From Methylobacterium tardum (GTDB lineage: Bacteria > Pseudomonadota > Alphaproteobacteria > Rhizobiales > Beijerinckiaceae), in NCBI RefSeq assembly GCF_023546765.1, contig NZ_CP097484.1:2574001-2638000 (forward strand): a DNA stretch of 64,000 nt, written 5' to 3'. Under the pieces are notes generated by a model that made no database searches, was not told the DNA's origin, and saw only the letters and a list, made by a program, of their open reading frames with translations. Shown here piece after piece: positions 38,912-46,995 of this stretch (its first letter is position 1; every line of letters begins with the position of its first letter). A program made the position numbers and the translations under genes.

Positions 38912-39697
38912 ATGAGCCTCGGCAAGCGTTTTCTCCGACATCCCCTCGTGCAGCGCGGTCTCGGGCGCCTCGCGGCCTCCTATCTCCGGCTGGTGCAGCG
39001 CACGAACCGCTTCGAGATCCATGCCGGGAGCGCGCCTCAGGGGGGCGTGGATGCCTGGATGGATGCCCACATCCCGCTCATCGCCGGGATGTGGCACGGC
39101 CAGCACATCATGATGCCGTTCATGAGCCGTCCGAAAGATCGGGTGGCCACGATCATCTCGAAGAATCCGGACGGCAACATCAACACCATCGCGTTGGAGC
39201 ACCTCGGCGTGCGGGTGATGCGGGCGTCCGGCGCCCGGGGCCGGAACCGGGCGACCGACCACCGCGCCAAAGGCGGGGCCGAAGGATTACGGGGCATGCT
39301 CCGGGCCCTGAAGGACGGTGAGTCGGTCGCTTTCAGCGCGGACGTGCCGAAGATCTCGCGTCGCTGCGACGCCGGGATCCTGACGCTGGCACGCCTTTCC
39401 GGCCGTCCCATCGTCCCGGCCGCCGTGGTCACGAGCCGGCACCTGCGATTCGGATCCTGGGACCGCGCCTGTCTCGGCCTGCCGTTCGGGCGCGGCGCGA
39501 TCGTGCTCGGCGATCCCATCTACGTGCCCCGCGACAGCGAGGGAGACGCCTTCGAGACGCTGCGCCGCTTCGTCGAGGCCGAGATGAATCGCGTGCATGC
39601 GCGCGCCTACGCGCTGGTCGGGCGCGCCGACCGCGCGGCGCTCTACCGGGATCCGGCCCCGACGGCCGCCCCGGCCTCGGTGGGAGACGTCGCGTGA
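38912..39697 (+). CDS. lysophospholipid acyltransferase-like protein (DUF374)
   Basis: A 261-residue protein starting MSLGKRFLRHPLVQRGLGR at ATG 38912. It has the DUF374 pattern: an acyltransferase His in AGMWHGQHIMMPFMSRP, the IISKNPDGNI segment, and FSADVPKISRRCDAGIL where relatives carry a TPDGPRGP-like block. It is upstream of and overlaps waaA (GTGA), and in Hyphomicrobiales this gene habitually precedes waaA-lpxK, suggesting a role in lipid A or outer-membrane lipid assembly. The open frame upstream is a shadow. Acyl donor and acceptor are unknown. Confidence 0.82.
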   Translation: MSLGKRFLRHPLVQRGLGRLAASYLRLVQRTNRFEIHAGSAPQGGVDAWMDAHIPLIAGMWHGQHIMMPFMSRPKDRVATIISKNPDGNINTIALEHLGVRVMRASGARGRNRATDHRAKGGAEGLRGMLRALKDGESVAFSADVPKISRRCDAGILTLARLSGRPIVPAAVVTSRHLRFGSWDRACLGLPFGRGAIVLGDPIYVPRDSEGDAFETLRRFVEAEMNRVHARAYALVGRADRAALYRDPAPTAAPASVGDVA

Positions 39698-41025
39698 GGC
39701 GTCCCTCGGTGACCCTGCCGCTCCAGGCCTACCGGGCGGGCCTGCGGATCGGCGAGCCGGCGCTGACCGGGCTCCTCGCGTGGCGGGCGCAGCGCGGCAA
39801 GGAGGATCCGCTGCGCCTGCCCGAGCGGCGCGGGCTGCCGGGCCGGGCGCGCCCGGTCGGGCCGCTGGCCTGGATGCACGGAGCCAGCGTCGGCGAGGCG
39901 CTGTCGCTGATCGGCCTCGTCGAGGGCATGATCGCCCGCGGCTTCTCCGTGCTGGTGACCACGGGCACGCGCGCGGCCGCCGAACTGATCGGCTCCCGCC
40001 TGCCATCCGGCGCGGTGCATCAGTACATGCCCCTCGACGCCCCGCGCTGGATGGCGCGCTTCCTCGACCATTGGCAGCCGGACCTGGCGGTGATCGCCGA
40101 GTCGGAGATCTGGCCCAACACCATCCTCGCCCTGGACGACCGCGAGATCCCGCTGATCCTGGTCAATGGGCGCATGTCGGAGCGCTCCTTCCATGGCTGG
40201 GAACGCTGCCCCCGCACCGCCAAGGCGCTTCTGTCGCGGATCGCGATCTGCCTGACTCAGACGCAGGAGGATGGCGAGCGCTTCGCCAAGCTCGGCGCGC
40301 CGCGGGTGAGCATCGCGGGGAACCTGAAGTTCGACGCGCCGGTGCCGCCGGCCGACCCGCAGCAGCTCGCCTATCTCGGCGCCATGCTCGCCGGCCGCCC
40401 GGTCTGGGTGGCGGCGAGCACGCATCCCGGCGAGGAGGCGATGGTCGCCTACGCGCACGCGGTGCTGAAAGCCCGGTTCCCGCAACTCCTGACCATCATC
40501 GCCCCGCGGCATCCGGCCCGGGGCGCCGAGGTGGTCGCGTGCGCGGACGCCCTCGGCCTGCGAAGCGCCCGGCGCTCCACCGGTGGACGGCCCCACCCCT
40601 CCGTGGAGGTCTACGTCGCCGACACGATCGGCGAACTCGGCCTGTTCTATCGCCTGGCCCCTCTGGTGTTCCTCGGCGGCTCCCTGGTGTCGCGCGGCGG
40701 CCAGAACCCGATCGAGCCGGTGCGTCTGGACACGGTCGTCCTGCACGGCCCGCACACCGAGAACTTCGCGGTGATCTACAGCGCCCTCGACCGGGCCGGC
40801 GGCGCGCTGCCGGTGCGCGACGGCGTCGAGCTGGCGGCGGTCGCCGGCGAACTCCTGGGCGATCCGGGACGCTTCGGCGGCATGATGCAGGCCGGGCAGA
40901 GTGCCCTGCAGCCCTTCGAGGGCGCGGTCGCGCGCACCCTCGCGGTGCTCGATCCGTTCGTCGCGCAGATGAAGCTTCAGCGTCTCGACCGCGGCGGTCC
41001 CGTGCGGCCGCTCGCGCGGGTCTGA
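39694..41025 (+). CDS. waaA: 3-deoxy-D-manno-octulosonic acid (Kdo) transferase
   Basis: A 443-residue GT-B glycosyltransferase that adds Kdo to lipid IVA at the inner membrane's cytoplasmic face. Family features are the N-terminal WMHGASVGEALSLIGLVEG, VTTGTRAAAELIGSRLP, PDLAVIAESEIWPNTIL, LVNGRMSERSFHGWE and the C-terminal FLGGSLVSRGGQNPIEPV and HGPHTENFAVIY blocks. It starts at GTG 39694, overlapping the upstream stop, and ends overlapping the lpxK start (TGATG). No kdkA or second Kdo transferase is seen here, so whether it is mono- or bifunctional is unknown. Confidence 0.93.
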   Translation: MRRPSVTLPLQAYRAGLRIGEPALTGLLAWRAQRGKEDPLRLPERRGLPGRARPVGPLAWMHGASVGEALSLIGLVEGMIARGFSVLVTTGTRAAAELIGSRLPSGAVHQYMPLDAPRWMARFLDHWQPDLAVIAESEIWPNTILALDDREIPLILVNGRMSERSFHGWERCPRTAKALLSRIAICLTQTQEDGERFAKLGAPRVSIAGNLKFDAPVPPADPQQLAYLGAMLAGRPVWVAASTHPGEEAMVAYAHAVLKARFPQLLTIIAPRHPARGAEVVACADALGLRSARRSTGGRPHPSVEVYVADTIGELGLFYRLAPLVFLGGSLVSRGGQNPIEPVRLDTVVLHGPHTENFAVIYSALDRAGGALPVRDGVELAAVAGELLGDPGRFGGMMQAGQSALQPFEGAVARTLAVLDPFVAQMKLQRLDRGGPVRPLARV

Positions 41026-42008
41026 TGCGGCCGCCGGCCTTCTGGGCGGCGGGGCCGGATCATCCGGCCGCCCGCTGCCTCGCGCCGCTGGGGGCCGCCT
41101 ACGGGGCGCTCGTGGCCCGGCGCATGGACCGGCCCGGCGCGCGGGCGGGCTGCCCGATCCTGTGCCTGGGGAACTTCACCCTCGGCGGCGCCGGCAAGAC
41201 GCCGGCCGCCTTGGCCCTGGCCGCCCTGCTCGCCGCCCTCGGCCGCACGCCCGCCTTCCTGTCCCGCGGCTATGGCGGCCGAACGGCCGGCCCGGTGCAG
41301 GTCGATCTCGGCCGGCACGATGCGGACGCGGTCGGCGACGAGCCGCTGCTCCTGGCGCGCCGGGCGCCGACGGTGGTGTCCCGTGACCGGCCGGCCGGAG
41401 CCGCCCTGTGCCGGGCGCTCGGGGCCGACACCATCGTGATGGATGACGGGCTGCAGAACCCGAGCCTCGTGAAGGATCTCGGCCTCGCCGTGATCGATGG
41501 TCCCGCCGGCCTCGGCAACGGTCTGCCGGTCCCGGCCGGCCCGCTGCGCGCGCCGCTCGACCGCCAGTGGCGACACGTCGCCGGGCTAATCCTGGTCGGC
41601 GACGGGCCGCCGGGCGAGGCGGTCGCCCGCGCGGCGGAGGCCCGCGGGCTGCCGGTCCACCGGGCGCGCCTCGTCCGGGAGACGGACGATCTGGCGGGCC
41701 GCCGCTGTCTCGCCTTCGCGGGGATCGGCCGACCGGACAAGTTCTTCGCAACGCTCGCCGCGGCGGGGGCGGTGATCGCGGCGACGCGCCCCTTTCCCGA
41801 TCATCATCGCTATCGGGCCGGCGAGCTGGCCACCCTGGCCGCCGAGGCGCAGCGGCTCGGCGCCGAACTCGTCACCACCGAGAAGGATGCGGCGCGCCTG
41901 CCGCCCAACTTCGCGGCTCAGGTGCGCGTGCTGCGCGTCCGGCTCGCCTTCGGCGACGCGGGGGCTCTGCGCCGACAGGTTCAGGGCGCGCTCGCCGGCG
42001 CGCCGTGA
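41025..42008 (+). CDS. lpxK: tetraacyldisaccharide 4'-kinase
   Basis: A 327-residue LpxK, which phosphorylates the 4' position of the lipid A disaccharide at the inner membrane. P-loop GNFTLGGAGKTP lies at about residues 49-60 with Lys58. It also has LSRGYGGRTAGP, VGDEPLLLARR, the catalytic DDGLQNPSL and FAGIGRPDKFFATL plus TTEKDAARLP near the end. The open frame upstream is a shadow of waaA; ATG 41025 overlaps the waaA stop. It is the last lipid A gene of this operon. Confidence 0.93.
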   Translation: MRPPAFWAAGPDHPAARCLAPLGAAYGALVARRMDRPGARAGCPILCLGNFTLGGAGKTPAALALAALLAALGRTPAFLSRGYGGRTAGPVQVDLGRHDADAVGDEPLLLARRAPTVVSRDRPAGAALCRALGADTIVMDDGLQNPSLVKDLGLAVIDGPAGLGNGLPVPAGPLRAPLDRQWRHVAGLILVGDGPPGEAVARAAEARGLPVHRARLVRETDDLAGRRCLAFAGIGRPDKFFATLAAAGAVIAATRPFPDHHRYRAGELATLAAEAQRLGAELVTTEKDAARLPPNFAAQVRVLRVRLAFGDAGALRRQVQGALAGAP

Positions 42009-42011
42009 CGG

Positions 42012-42230
42012 TCAGGGGCGGCCGGTTTCCTTGAGCCGCTTCAAGATCGCCTCGGGGGAGATGTAGGCCTCCTGCCGGACCGCGCTCCAGTAGCGCAGGG
42101 CGTCGAGCGGGATCGGCTCGCCGGTCACCGCGCAGCGCACGAAGCTGCCCGGCTTGACCACCCGCATGGTGCCGTCGCCGTACTCGGCGACCGCCTCGCC
42201 GTTGTTCGCGCGTTCGTAACGACCCAGCAC
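42012..42230 (-). CDS. DUF2093 domain protein
   Basis: A 72-residue protein starting MLGRYERANNGEAVAEYGDG, with VKPGSFVRCAVTGEPIPLDALRY and EAYISPEAILKR, which match the DUF2093 family of alphaproteobacteria. A Cys may bind metal with the KPG…C…P pattern (unproven). It converges on lpxK with 3 bp between the stops, a placement seen in many relatives. The function is unknown. Confidence 0.85.
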   Translation of the reverse strand: MLGRYERANNGEAVAEYGDGTMRVVKPGSFVRCAVTGEPIPLDALRYWSAVRQEAYISPEAILKRLKETGRP

Positions 42231-42294
42231 ATCCGCCTCCCGATCGATGTCGGCCTTCTACACGATCCGCGCCGGCCGCGCTGCCTCTGGAGAA

Positions 42295-43329
42295 TCAGGT
42301 CAGCATCGACCGGGTTTCATCGCTCGCCAGCAGGGCCCGCGCGGCGGATGCATCGATGTGCATGCGCGCGACCAGGGCGTCGGCGCTGTCGAACCGTTCC
42401 TCGCCGCGGATGTAGCCGACGAATTCCACGGCGATCTCCTGCCCGTAGAGATCGCCGGAGAAGTCGAACAGGTAGGTCTCCAGGAGCGGGGCGCCGTCGT
42501 CGAAGGTCGGGCGGCGCCCGTAGCTCGCAACGCCATCGTAGAACTGACCGGACCCGAGGCGGACCCGGACCGCGTAGATCCCGTGGGCCAGCCCGCAATC
42601 CGGCAGCCGGACATTGGCGGTCGGAAAGCCGAGCTGGCGGCCGCGCTTGTCGCCGTGCTGGACCGGGCCGAGGACGAACCAGCGATAGCCGAGCAGCGCG
42701 TTGGCGCGGGTCACGTCGCCGGCGCCGAGGGCGGCGCGGATCGCGCTCGGCGAGACCGGCTCGGTCTCGCCCCCGAGGGCGACCGGGTCGACGATCCGGC
42801 AGCTCATCCCGGCCTCGCGGCAGAGTTCGGCCAGGATCGTGGGCGTGCCTTCGCGGCCACAGCCGAAATGGAAATCGTGACCGACGACCACGCCGGACAG
42901 GCCGAGCGCCCCTTTGAGGAAATCGAGCACGAAGGCGCGCGCGCCCGTGGCCGCCAGGGCGCCGTCGAACCGGCGCACGATCAGCCCGTCGAGGCCGAGA
43001 TGGGCGAACACGATCTCCTTGGCGGCGAGCCCGGTGAGGCGGAACATCGGCGCGTCCGGCATGAAATAGGCCCGCGGATGCGGCTCGAAGGTGAGCACCG
43101 CCGCCGGCCGTCCGGCCTCGGCGGCGGCTAGGCGCACGCTCTCGGCGAGCACCCGGTGACCGAGATGGACGCCGTCGAAGTTGCCGATCGCCGCCACGGC
43201 CCCCGCCAGGGCCGGCGGCACCGGCGCATCGGCGCGGCAGATCGTGAAGGGCCGCGCGGCCGTTGCGTCGCCTGAGGCCATCGTTCCGGGGTCGGATGCT
43301 GGGAAGGGTCGGATGGGTTCGCCTGACAT
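42295..43329 (-). CDS. ribF: bifunctional riboflavin kinase/FMN adenylyltransferase
   Basis: A 344-residue RibF that makes FMN and then FAD from riboflavin. N-terminal nucleotidyltransferase motifs are AVAAIGNFDGVHLGHRVLA (about 45-63), LTFEPHPRAYF and VVGHDFHFGCGREGTP, followed by SPSAIRAALGAGDV. The C-terminal flavokinase domain has VQHGDKRGRQLGFPTANV and FLYGQEI-like SGDLYGQEIAVEFVGYIR. ATG 43329 is used; ATG 43281 is a possible later start, and neither has a strong ribosome site. The neighbours are unrelated. Confidence 0.93.
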   Translation of the reverse strand: MSGEPIRPFPASDPGTMASGDATAARPFTICRADAPVPPALAGAVAAIGNFDGVHLGHRVLAESVRLAAAEAGRPAAVLTFEPHPRAYFMPDAPMFRLTGLAAKEIVFAHLGLDGLIVRRFDGALAATGARAFVLDFLKGALGLSGVVVGHDFHFGCGREGTPTILAELCREAGMSCRIVDPVALGGETEPVSPSAIRAALGAGDVTRANALLGYRWFVLGPVQHGDKRGRQLGFPTANVRLPDCGLAHGIYAVRVRLGSGQFYDGVASYGRRPTFDDGAPLLETYLFDFSGDLYGQEIAVEFVGYIRGEERFDSADALVARMHIDASAARALLASDETRSMLT

Positions 43330-43462
43330 GTCCGCGAGGGGCCCGACGCGGCCGGACCCTGCCCAAAGGCGCCCGGAGGGTCAAGCGAGGCCTTGAAGCG
43401 GGCCCCTGCGACCCGACCATGGAACGCGGCCGTGACGCCGGGCCATGCGCCGACCGCGCCGA

Positions 43463-43540
43463 TTAACGGCTTCGCAATGCGCGTGCGCTATTTAAAATGA
43501 CGAGCAGCGCAGCTAAATTGCCGCGTTAGCGAAGCGTTAA
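43463..43540. promoter_or_regulatory. long-range inverted repeat upstream of the CheY-like gene
   Basis: TTAACGGCTTCGC (43463-43475) and GCGAAGCGTTAA (43529-43540) are inverted arms, identical except for one extra G, with 53 bases between them. The spacer is AT-rich for this genome (CTATTTAAAATGACG). The arms lie 54-130 bp upstream of the ATG at 43594 and could be paired operator sites or a cruciform. Confidence 0.4.
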
Positions 43541-43593
43541 TCTATCCGGGAGCCGGCGCGGCTTCCCGCCGGGCAATACGGAGCAGTTGTTCG

Positions 43594-43977
43594 ATGGCTC
43601 TCGATCTGAGCATGCCGATCCTCGTTGTCGGCGATTACCAGACGATGGTCCGCATTATCCGTAATCTTCTGAAGCAGCTCGGATTCGAGGAAGTCGATGA
43701 TGCTTCGGACGGCACCGAAGCTCTTGCGCGCCTCAAGGGTCGCAAGTACGGCCTCGTGATCTCCGACTGGAACATGGAGCCGATGACCGGGTACGAGCTG
43801 CTCCGGCACGTGCGCGCGGATGAAAATCTTCGGACGACGCCGTTTATCATGGTGACGGCCGAATCGAAGACCGAGAACGTCATCGCCGCCAAGAAGGCCG
43901 GCGTGAACAATTATATCGTCAAGCCCTTCAACGCCGCCACGCTGAAGTCGAAGATCGAGGCGGTCTGCGGGAGCTGA
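43594..43977 (+). CDS. CheY-like single-domain response regulator with altered acidic pocket
   Basis: A 127-residue receiver domain: ILVVGDYQTMVRIIRNLLKQ, phosphoacceptor Asp in VISDWNMEPMTGYELL (about 57), Thr in IMVTAESKTEN (about 88) and Lys in NNYIVKPFNAATLK (about 110). Close alphaproteobacterial CheY proteins read ILVVDDYxTM; here the first Asp of the pair is Gly (GGC), while the second Asp, main Mg2+ ligand, remains. The substitution would alter phosphorylation or metal affinity if real. Next gene is CheZ-like, 109 bp away, which supports a role in flagellar control. No other chemotaxis gene is in the window. Confidence 0.9.
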   Translation: MALDLSMPILVVGDYQTMVRIIRNLLKQLGFEEVDDASDGTEALARLKGRKYGLVISDWNMEPMTGYELLRHVRADENLRTTPFIMVTAESKTENVIAAKKAGVNNYIVKPFNAATLKSKIEAVCGS

Positions 43978-44021
43978 TCGGCCCCATGCAGCGCCCCCGC
44001 GCCGACCCGCCGGATCACCGA

Positions 44022-44037
44022 CGCGCCGCAAGGCGCG
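44022..44037 (+). promoter_or_regulatory. GNRA-capped hairpin between the CheY-like and CheZ-like genes
   Basis: CGCGCC and GGCGCG form a 6-bp stem closed by a GCAA tetraloop, halfway between the two genes. No U-tract follows. It may shape expression of the second gene or stabilise the message. Confidence 0.3.
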
Positions 44038-44086
44038 CGGGACCGGCACGGTCGGCCAGGACGGTCATCGATCCCAGGAGGAGAGC

Positions 44087-44620
44087 ATGTCGTTAGCCGT
44101 CGCGCGGCAGGCCGATTTGCGGATGCGGGAGCCGCAGGCCGTCATCGCCGAGTTGATCGAGATCGCGGATTATATCGCCCACCTGCGCGAAGAGATCGGC
44201 GCGTTGCGGGCGAACGAGATGAGTCGCGACCGGATCCCCATGGCGCATGAGGAGCTCGGCAGCGTCGTCGCGGCGACTGCCGGCGCCACCAACACCATCA
44301 TGGAAGCCGCGGAAGCGATGCTCGGGCTCCCGGACGGCCCCGGCTACCGGGACGCAGTCGAAGAGCGGATCAACACGATCTTCGAGGCCTGCGCGTTTCA
44401 GGACATCACCGGCCAGCGGATCGCCAAGGTGGTGGAATCGCTCAGGCTGTTCGAGCAGCGCCTGGCTCGGTTCGTCGGGGCCGTGAAGGCCCGCGACACG
44501 GGCGCCCTGGACCCGGCCGAGCGCGCCCGCCGCGCCCGGGCCGAGGATCTGCTGCTCAACGGCCCCCAAGCGGTCGAGGCGACACCCTCCCAGGACGACA
44601 TCGACGCGCTCTTCGCCTGA
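44087..44620 (+). CDS. cheZ: CheZ-like protein phosphatase
   Basis: A 177-residue, mostly helical protein of the CheZ family. The catalytic signature ACAFQDITGQRIAKVVESL (about residues 104-122) contains the Asp and Gln that attack CheY-phosphate in E. coli CheZ. The C-terminal TPSQDDIDALFA resembles the CheY-binding tail peptide of CheZ. ATG 44087 follows AGGAGGAGAGC, a strong ribosome site. It probably dephosphorylates the neighbouring CheY-like protein. It is shorter than E. coli CheZ (about 214). Confidence 0.82.
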   Translation: MSLAVARQADLRMREPQAVIAELIEIADYIAHLREEIGALRANEMSRDRIPMAHEELGSVVAATAGATNTIMEAAEAMLGLPDGPGYRDAVEERINTIFEACAFQDITGQRIAKVVESLRLFEQRLARFVGAVKARDTGALDPAERARRARAEDLLLNGPQAVEATPSQDDIDALFA

Positions 44621-44730
44621 TGCGCCGCGCCGGATCGCCGGTCCGGGCGTCGACTCGGTGGCCACGCTCCGGTTAGATCGCCATCCGTAACCGGTTGCCG
44701 CACGGCGCCGGCAGGAGGCCTCTGCAGGGT

Positions 44731-45525
44731 ATGGCGGCGCGGCTCTGGTCCGACCTCACCACGAACGACTTCGCCCGTCGCGACATGCGGCGGGCGATCG
44801 CGGTGCTGCCGGTGGCCGCCATCGAGCAGCATGGTCCCCACCTGCCGCTCTCGACCGATTGCGACATCGCCGAGGGCTACCTCGCCCGCGTGCGCGCGCT
44901 GGTGCCGGCGGATCTCGACGTGCTGCTGCTGCCCGTGCAGGCAGTCGGCAAGTCCGACGAGCACGACGCCTTCCCGGGGACGCTGTCCCTGGACACCGGG
45001 ACAGCGCTCGCGGCCTGGACGGGGCTCGGCGCTGCGATCAGCCGCGCCGGCTGCCGCAAGCTGGTGATCGTCACGAGCCATGGCGGCAACAGCCCGCTCA
45101 TCGACTTGGTGGCGGGTGAGCTGCGGTCGCGCTTCGGCATGGTCGCGGTGACGACCTCCTGGGCGCGGTTCGGCTATCCGGACGGCCTGTTCCCGGCCGA
45201 GGAGATCGCCCACGGCATCCATGCCGGCGGCATCGAGACCGCGCTGATGCTGGCGCTGCGCCCCGATCTCGTGCGGACCGACCGGATCGCCGATTTCCCG
45301 CCGCGGACCCGCGCGATGGTCCGCGATTTCACTCACCTGCGCGCCGGCCGCCCGGCCGCTTTCGCCTGGAAAGCCGAGGATCTCCACCCCTCCGGCGCCA
45401 TCGGCGACGCGCGGCTCGGCACGGCCGAAGCCGGCCACGCCGCGCTGGAATACGGGGCGCAGGCTTTCGTGGCGCTCCTGCGCGACGTCGACGCGTTCGA
45501 ACTCGACGGGCAGGAACCGGCGTAA
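44731..45525 (+). CDS. creatininase family amidohydrolase
   Basis: A 264-residue protein with the creatininase pattern: LPVAAIEQHGPHLPLSTDCD (metal ligands), LPVQAVGKSDEHDAFPGTLS, VIVTSHGGNSPLID and IHAGGIETALMLAL. The family hydrolyses cyclic amides (creatinine) or related lactams and formamide-type bonds with two metal ions. ATG 44731 (MAARLWSDLTTNDF) is preferred; an in-frame GTG-like start at 44695 adds a Pro/Arg stretch. The substrate is unknown. It is not part of an obvious operon. Confidence 0.85.
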   Translation: MAARLWSDLTTNDFARRDMRRAIAVLPVAAIEQHGPHLPLSTDCDIAEGYLARVRALVPADLDVLLLPVQAVGKSDEHDAFPGTLSLDTGTALAAWTGLGAAISRAGCRKLVIVTSHGGNSPLIDLVAGELRSRFGMVAVTTSWARFGYPDGLFPAEEIAHGIHAGGIETALMLALRPDLVRTDRIADFPPRTRAMVRDFTHLRAGRPAAFAWKAEDLHPSGAIGDARLGTAEAGHAALEYGAQAFVALLRDVDAFELDGQEPA

Positions 45526-45592
45526 CCGCCGCCACCGTGCCGCCGAAAGAGCCGGTACGCCGGGCCTGAGGGCCGGCGCGGGAGCCCCGGCC

Positions 45593-46333
45593 ATGCGTCC
45601 TGTCATCGGTCCAATCTGGCGTCCTGCGGCGCTGATCGCCGCCCTGATGTGCGCGGCCGCCGTCCCGACCGCGGCGGAGGCGCGTCCCGTCGTGGTCGAG
45701 CTGTTCACCTCGCAGAGCTGCTCCTCCTGCCCGCCCGCCGAGGCGCTGCTCGGCCGGCTGGCGCGGGAGCACGCCGACATCCTGCCGCTCGCCTTCCACG
45801 TCACCTACTGGAACCACCTGAACTGGCGCGATCCCTACGCCCTGCCCGCTGCCACCGCGCGCCAGGAGGCCTACGCGGCCCGGCTCGGCGGCGGCGCCTA
45901 CACGCCGGAAGCGGTGATCGACGGCCGGACCGGGCTCGTCGGCTCCGACGAGCCCGGCCTGCGCGGCGCGATCGCTCAGGCCCGGGAGGCCGGGCCGGCG
46001 ATCCCGGCGACGCTGTACCGCGACGGCGACCGCGTCGCCGCCCAGGTCGGGGCCGGCCGCGGCACGGCCCGGGTCCTGCTGATCGGATACGATCCGAGCC
46101 ACACCACCCGGGTGCTGCACGGCGAGAATGCCGGGCGCACCATCGAGCAGGCCAACATCGTCCGCTCGATCCGCGAACTCGGTCCCTGGTCCGGCACGGC
46201 CGCGACCTTCACGGCCGCCCTGCCGGAGGGCGAGACCGCGGCCCTGCTCGTGCAGGCGGAGGACGGGCGCATCCTCGGGGCCGCCCGCCTGGATCGGCCC
46301 GGCACCGCGGCGGACCGGGAGGCGCTGCGATGA
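45593..46333 (+). CDS. DUF1223 secreted thioredoxin-like protein
   Basis: A 246-residue protein with a signal peptide ending near residue 30 (VPTAAEA). The mature part opens RPVVVELFTSQSCSSCPPAE, the redox-type CxxC motif of DUF1223, and continues with LAFHVTYWNHLNWRDPYALP and YTPEAVIDGRTGLVGSD. It probably acts in the periplasm as an oxidoreductase-like protein. Its stop overlaps an ATG that precedes the sigma factor gene; the physical linkage with an ECF sigma/anti-sigma pair suggests shared control. Confidence 0.87.
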   Translation: MRPVIGPIWRPAALIAALMCAAAVPTAAEARPVVVELFTSQSCSSCPPAEALLGRLAREHADILPLAFHVTYWNHLNWRDPYALPAATARQEAYAARLGGGAYTPEAVIDGRTGLVGSDEPGLRGAIAQAREAGPAIPATLYRDGDRVAAQVGAGRGTARVLLIGYDPSHTTRVLHGENAGRTIEQANIVRSIRELGPWSGTAATFTAALPEGETAALLVQAEDGRILGAARLDRPGTAADREALR

Positions 46334-46437
46334 TGCTGACCCTGCCGGGCGCCGATGCCTGCAGCTGGGCGCTGGCGCCGGGACCCGAACGCGGGCAAAA
46401 GACGGCGCGTGCCGGCGGACGGAACGGCGGAGCCCGG

Positions 46438-46995
46438 ATGGCGCTCGAAGAGGATCTTGCAGCTCTGATGGCGGCGGCGCAGGGCGGCGACGCGGCCGCC
46501 TATCGCGCCCTGCTAAAGGCCTGCCTGCCGGTCGTGTCGGCGATCGCCAGGGGTCAGGGCGTGCGCGGCGAGGCGGTGGACGACGTCGTGCAGGATACGC
46601 TGATGACGGTCCACCGGGCGCGGGCGAGCTACGATCCTACGCGCCCGTTCCTGCCCTGGCTGCGCGCAATCACCCAGCGGCGGGTGATCGACCGCCTGCG
46701 CCGTTCGGGGCGCCGGCCGCGGGAGGTCAACGATCCCCTGGCCTACGAGGCCGAGGTCGATCCCGCCCCCGCCCCCGGCCACGGCCTCGAGGCCCGGGAC
46801 CGCGCCGCCGCCCTGGCGCGCGCGGTGGCGTCCCTCCCCGAGGGGCAGCGGCAGGCGGTGGAGCATCTCGGCCTGCGCGAACTCTCGCTCGATGAGACCG
46901 CGGCGCTCACCGGCCGGAGCAAGGGCGCGCTCAAGGTCAATCTACACCGCGCGCTGAAGGCGCTCCGGGCCAGCCTGACGCAGGAGAGGGAATGA
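46438..46995 (+). CDS. ECF-type RNA polymerase sigma factor
   Basis: A 185-residue sigma factor: region 2 holds DDVVQDTLMTVHRAR and PFLPWLRAITQRRVIDRLRR; region 4 holds LPEGQRQAVEHLGLRELSLD and AALTGRSKGALKVNLHRALK. ATG 46438 (MALEEDLAALMAAAQ) fits the family N-terminus; ATG 46330, overlapping the DUF1223 stop, would add 36 unlikely residues. It resembles the sigma factors paired with NrsF/DUF1109 anti-sigma proteins (Caulobacter SigF type), and such a gene follows with a 4-bp overlap. It likely responds to redox or metal stress. Confidence 0.88.
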   Translation: MALEEDLAALMAAAQGGDAAAYRALLKACLPVVSAIARGQGVRGEAVDDVVQDTLMTVHRARASYDPTRPFLPWLRAITQRRVIDRLRRSGRRPREVNDPLAYEAEVDPAPAPGHGLEARDRAAALARAVASLPEGQRQAVEHLGLRELSLDETAALTGRSKGALKVNLHRALKALRASLTQERE

